A model generated the notes under the pieces. The model was not told the DNA's origin and did no database searches. It saw nothing but the letters and a program-made list of their open reading frames with translations. The translations under genes and the position numbers were made by a program. Of a DNA stretch of 64,000 nt, positions 61,889-64,000 are shown in pieces (the first letter of the stretch is position 1; the number at the start of each line of letters is the position of its first letter). Source of the DNA: Celeribacter neptunius (GTDB taxonomy: Bacteria > Pseudomonadota > Alphaproteobacteria > Rhodobacterales > Rhodobacteraceae); assembly GCF_900113955.1 (NCBI RefSeq), contig NZ_FORH01000001.1, positions 63,811-127,810 on the forward strand, given 5' to 3'.

Positions 61889-62791
61889 ATGCATCTCGAA
61901 TTCCGCCACCTGCGCACGATCAAGGCCATCCATGAGGAGGGCGGGCTGGCGCGCGCGGCCGACCGGCTCAACATCACCCAATCGGCGCTCAGCCATCAGG
62001 TCAAGGGGCTCGAGGATCAGGCCGGGGTGGAGTTGTTCGTGCGCCGTTCAAAACCGTTGAAGCTTTCGGCCGCCGGGATGCGGCTCCTGGCGCTGGCGGA
62101 GGATGTGCTGCCGAAGGTCGAGGCCTTGGAAGCCGAGTTTCGCGGAATCGAGGAGGGCACGACAGGGCGGCTCCACATCGCCATGGAATGTCATGCCTGT
62201 TTCGACTGGCTTTTCCCGGTGCTCAATCAGTTCCGCAAGGCCTGGCCCGAGGTGGATGTCGACATTCGTCAGCGCCTCGCCTTTGGTGCGCTTCCCGCGC
62301 TCGAGCGCGAAGAGGTGGATTTCGTCATTTCGTCGGACCCCGAAGAGATCCCGGGCATCACCTTCGTGCCGCTGTTCGACTATGCGCCGATGTGTGTCAT
62401 GTCGTCGAAATCGCCGCTTTCGGAGAAATCATACGTCGTGGCCGAGGATTTCCGCGACCAGACCCTGATCACCTATCCGATGGACCGCACAAGGCTCGAT
62501 GTGTTCAAAGATCTCTTGACGCCTGCGGGTGTCGAGCCCGCCGTGCAGCGCCAGGTCGAGCTCACCGATGTGATCCTGATGCTGGTCGCGGCGGGGCGGG
62601 GGATCGCGGTGCTGCCCGATTGGGTGATGCGCGACATTCGCAACCACCCCGACTATGCCGTGCGGCCGCTGACCGAGACGGGCGTCACGCGGCGCATGTA
62701 TGCCGCGGTGCGCGACGATGACGTGACCAAACCCTATATGGCGCATGTGCTCAGGATTGCGAAAACCGAGGCGGTGAAACTGCAGCGCTGA
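61889..62791 (+). CDS. metR: LysR family transcriptional regulator, MetR-like
   Basis: A protein of 300 residues: N-terminal helix-turn-helix (AIHEEGGLARAADRLNITQSALSHQVKGLE, about 13-42) and the effector-binding domain. The pattern HLRTIKAIHEEGGLARAA...FVRRSKPLKLS and the AMECHACFDWLFPVL segment (about 97) fit MetR, whose co-inducer is homocysteine. Divergence from metF supports this. ATG 61889. Confidence 0.88.
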   Translation: MHLEFRHLRTIKAIHEEGGLARAADRLNITQSALSHQVKGLEDQAGVELFVRRSKPLKLSAAGMRLLALAEDVLPKVEALEAEFRGIEEGTTGRLHIAMECHACFDWLFPVLNQFRKAWPEVDVDIRQRLAFGALPALEREEVDFVISSDPEEIPGITFVPLFDYAPMCVMSSKSPLSEKSYVVAEDFRDQTLITYPMDRTRLDVFKDLLTPAGVEPAVQRQVELTDVILMLVAAGRGIAVLPDWVMRDIRNHPDYAVRPLTETGVTRRMYAAVRDDDVTKPYMAHVLRIAKTEAVKLQR

Positions 62792-62802
62792 TCCCGGCGC
62801 GG

Positions 62803-63153
62803 CTACAGCTTCAACAAGGTTTCAAACCCGCCGAAGATCATTCGCTTGCCGTCAAAGGGCATATCGCCGGCTTCGGCGAAACGCGCATCCGACGCCATTG
62901 CCGCCATACAGGCCTCTGCGGTCGCCGCGTCGGGCCATTCTATGAAGGAGGTGCAGACCGTTTCGCCCTCTTCGAGCTTCACGGCCAGCGGCAGCGAGGT
63001 CAGGTCGCCCTCCGGCACCATGCTGCCCCAGCCTTCAAAGATTTGAAGGGCGCCATACTCCTTGAATAGCGGTGACATTTTCGTGGTGAAGCTTTGGTAC
63101 GCGTCCCGATTGCCCGACGGCACCGGGAAAACGGCGATCTGAAAATAGGACAT
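62803..63153 (-). CDS. DUF1428 family protein
   Basis: A protein of 116 residues with dimeric alpha+beta-barrel-like pattern: YFQIAVFPVPSGNRDAY (about 3-19), FEGWGSMVPEGDLTSLPLAVKLEEGETVC and MPFDGKRMIFGGFETLL near the end, typical of DUF1428, function unknown. ATG at 63153 has AGGAAGG upstream; an in-frame extension is rejected. Confidence 0.9.
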   Translation of the reverse strand: MSYFQIAVFPVPSGNRDAYQSFTTKMSPLFKEYGALQIFEGWGSMVPEGDLTSLPLAVKLEEGETVCTSFIEWPDAATAEACMAAMASDARFAEAGDMPFDGKRMIFGGFETLLKL

Positions 63154-63355
63154 ATGCGCTTCCTTCCTCGTGAAGGTCCTTTCGGACATGGGTGCCGAGA
63201 GGGGCCCGGCGCATGCAGTCTCGCACGGATTGCCGTGAAAATCATGGTGAACCGGGCATTTCTTTGCCTCGAAACCCTTGGCAGGGCGGGTTTGGCGGCG
63301 TATACGCCCGGTCTGAACATCTTACTCGACATTTTACCGCCCCGGAGTCCGGACC

Positions 63356-64000
63356 ATGCAAGGCAGTGCCAATCTCAACGTTATGATCAAAGCTGCCCGC
63401 GCCGCTGGCCGCTCCCTCGTCAAGGATTTCCGCGAGGTCGAGAACCTTCAGGTCTCCTCGAAAGGCGCCGGTGATTTCGTCTCGAAAGCCGATATCCGGG
63501 CCGAAGAGATCATTCGCGAGACGCTGATGGAAGCCCGCCCGAACTACGGCTGGCTGGGCGAGGAAAGCAAACCGGTCGAGGGCAAGGACCCGACCCGGCG
63601 CTGGATCGTCGATCCCCTGGATGGCACCACCAATTTCCTGCACGGTCTGCCGCATTGGGCGGTTTCGATCGCGCTCGAGCACAAGGGCGAGATCGTCTCC
63701 GCCGTGGTGTTCGACCCGGCCAAGGGCGAGCTCTTTTGGGCCGAAAAAGGCAATGGCGCCTGGATGAACGACATGCGTATCCGGGTTTCGGGCCGCACCA
63801 AGATGATCGAGTCGATCTTTGCCACCGGGCTGCCCTTTGGCGGTCGGGGCGATCTGCCGGAGACGCTGCGCGATCTGGCGCGGCTTCTGCCCGCCACCGC
63901 CGGGGTGCGCCGCTGGGGCGCCGCCGCGCTCGACCTCGCCTATGTCGCAGCGGGCCGCTACGACGGTTTCTGGGAGCGCCGGCTCAACGCCTGGGACATG
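63356..64000 (+). CDS. suhB: Inositol monophosphatase family protein, SuhB-like (partial)
   Basis: The frame runs off the right end of the window after 215 codons, so the C-terminus (about 50 residues) is missing. The Li-sensitive phosphatase motifs are clear: DFVSKADIRAEEII (about 39), GEESKPV (about 67), WIVDPLDGTTNFLHGLPHWAVSIAL (in two parts, about 83-107) and the late NAWDM at the edge (WD.A motif). Alphaproteobacterial SuhB-type proteins hydrolyse inositol-1-phosphate, and SuhB also joins rRNA antitermination complexes in E. coli. ATG at 63356. Confidence 0.93.
   Translation, partial: MQGSANLNVMIKAARAAGRSLVKDFREVENLQVSSKGAGDFVSKADIRAEEIIRETLMEARPNYGWLGEESKPVEGKDPTRRWIVDPLDGTTNFLHGLPHWAVSIALEHKGEIVSAVVFDPAKGELFWAEKGNGAWMNDMRIRVSGRTKMIESIFATGLPFGGRGDLPETLRDLARLLPATAGVRRWGAAALDLAYVAAGRYDGFWERRLNAWDM

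Overview
The window is high-GC, densely coded bacterial chromosome. Gene content and order point to an alphaproteobacterium of the Rhodobacteraceae (roseobacter group), genus undetermined. The evidence is RpoH of the RpoHI type, MmcB, CarD, a HlyU-family protein, DUF6476 and DUF6324 proteins, a RibB with a decayed GTP cyclohydrolase II half, and a tRNA-His of the alphaproteobacterial kind with A73 and no G-1. No phage, transposase, CRISPR array, rRNA or clear genomic island is visible; it is mostly core chromosome with small accessory patches.

Layout. 1-1.7 kb: end of an ExbB-ExbD-ExbD-TonB energy-transduction operon in which the second ExbD has Asn at the proton-relay Asp position. 1.85-6.4 kb (minus): tRNA-Glu, recJ, glpX, hom. 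6.5-10.5 kb: a lipoprotein, a small membrane protein and a three-gene Tad/Flp-type operon (VWA-containing TadG-like protein plus two TadE-like proteins). 11-15.3 kb: dnaG and rpoD, then a small lower-GC HTH gene and a hairpin-rich dispersed repeat. 16-19.2 kb: HlyU family, the divergent qorB/HxlR pair, two secreted proteins and YjbQ. 19.3-29.1 kb: nrdR-ribD, three capsule genes (kpsC, a kpsD/wza-type exporter, kpsS) interposed on the other strand, then ribE-hyp-ribB-ribH-nusB, so the riboflavin pathway is nearly complete here. 29-34.3 kb: small membrane proteins, MmcB, a MarR-GNAT fusion with a palindromic operator, tRNA-His and a sucrose phosphorylase. 34.3-39.8 kb: DUF6476 and RluA-family genes whose divergent start codons overlap (CATG), DUF4386/LysR pair, rpoH with a sigma-32-like promoter, and a Gfo/Idh/MocA oxidoreductase. 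39.84-40.22 kb: a non-coding stretch with an FNR-type box, seven GGAGG motifs, micro-ORFs and an intrinsic terminator. 40.3-47.1 kb: two alpha/beta hydrolases, membrane dipeptidase, PepF, a zinc-finger protein, an SCP2 protein and a TPR protein. 47.1-55.1 kb: Suv3-like helicase, Hsp15-like S4 protein, seven-iron ferredoxin, CarD and ValS. 55.3-64 kb: two tandem beta-lactamase-fold proteins lacking their catalytic motifs, Lrp, ornithine/lysine decarboxylase, DUF2235 hydrolase, metF/LysR pair, DUF1428 and a truncated inositol monophosphatase.

The best candidates for something undescribed are the FNR-box/Shine-Dalgarno-rich RNA at about 39.89-40.22 kb, the D-to-N ExbD partner, and the pair of catalytically dead serine-hydrolase paralogues. 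All three rest on sequence reading only.
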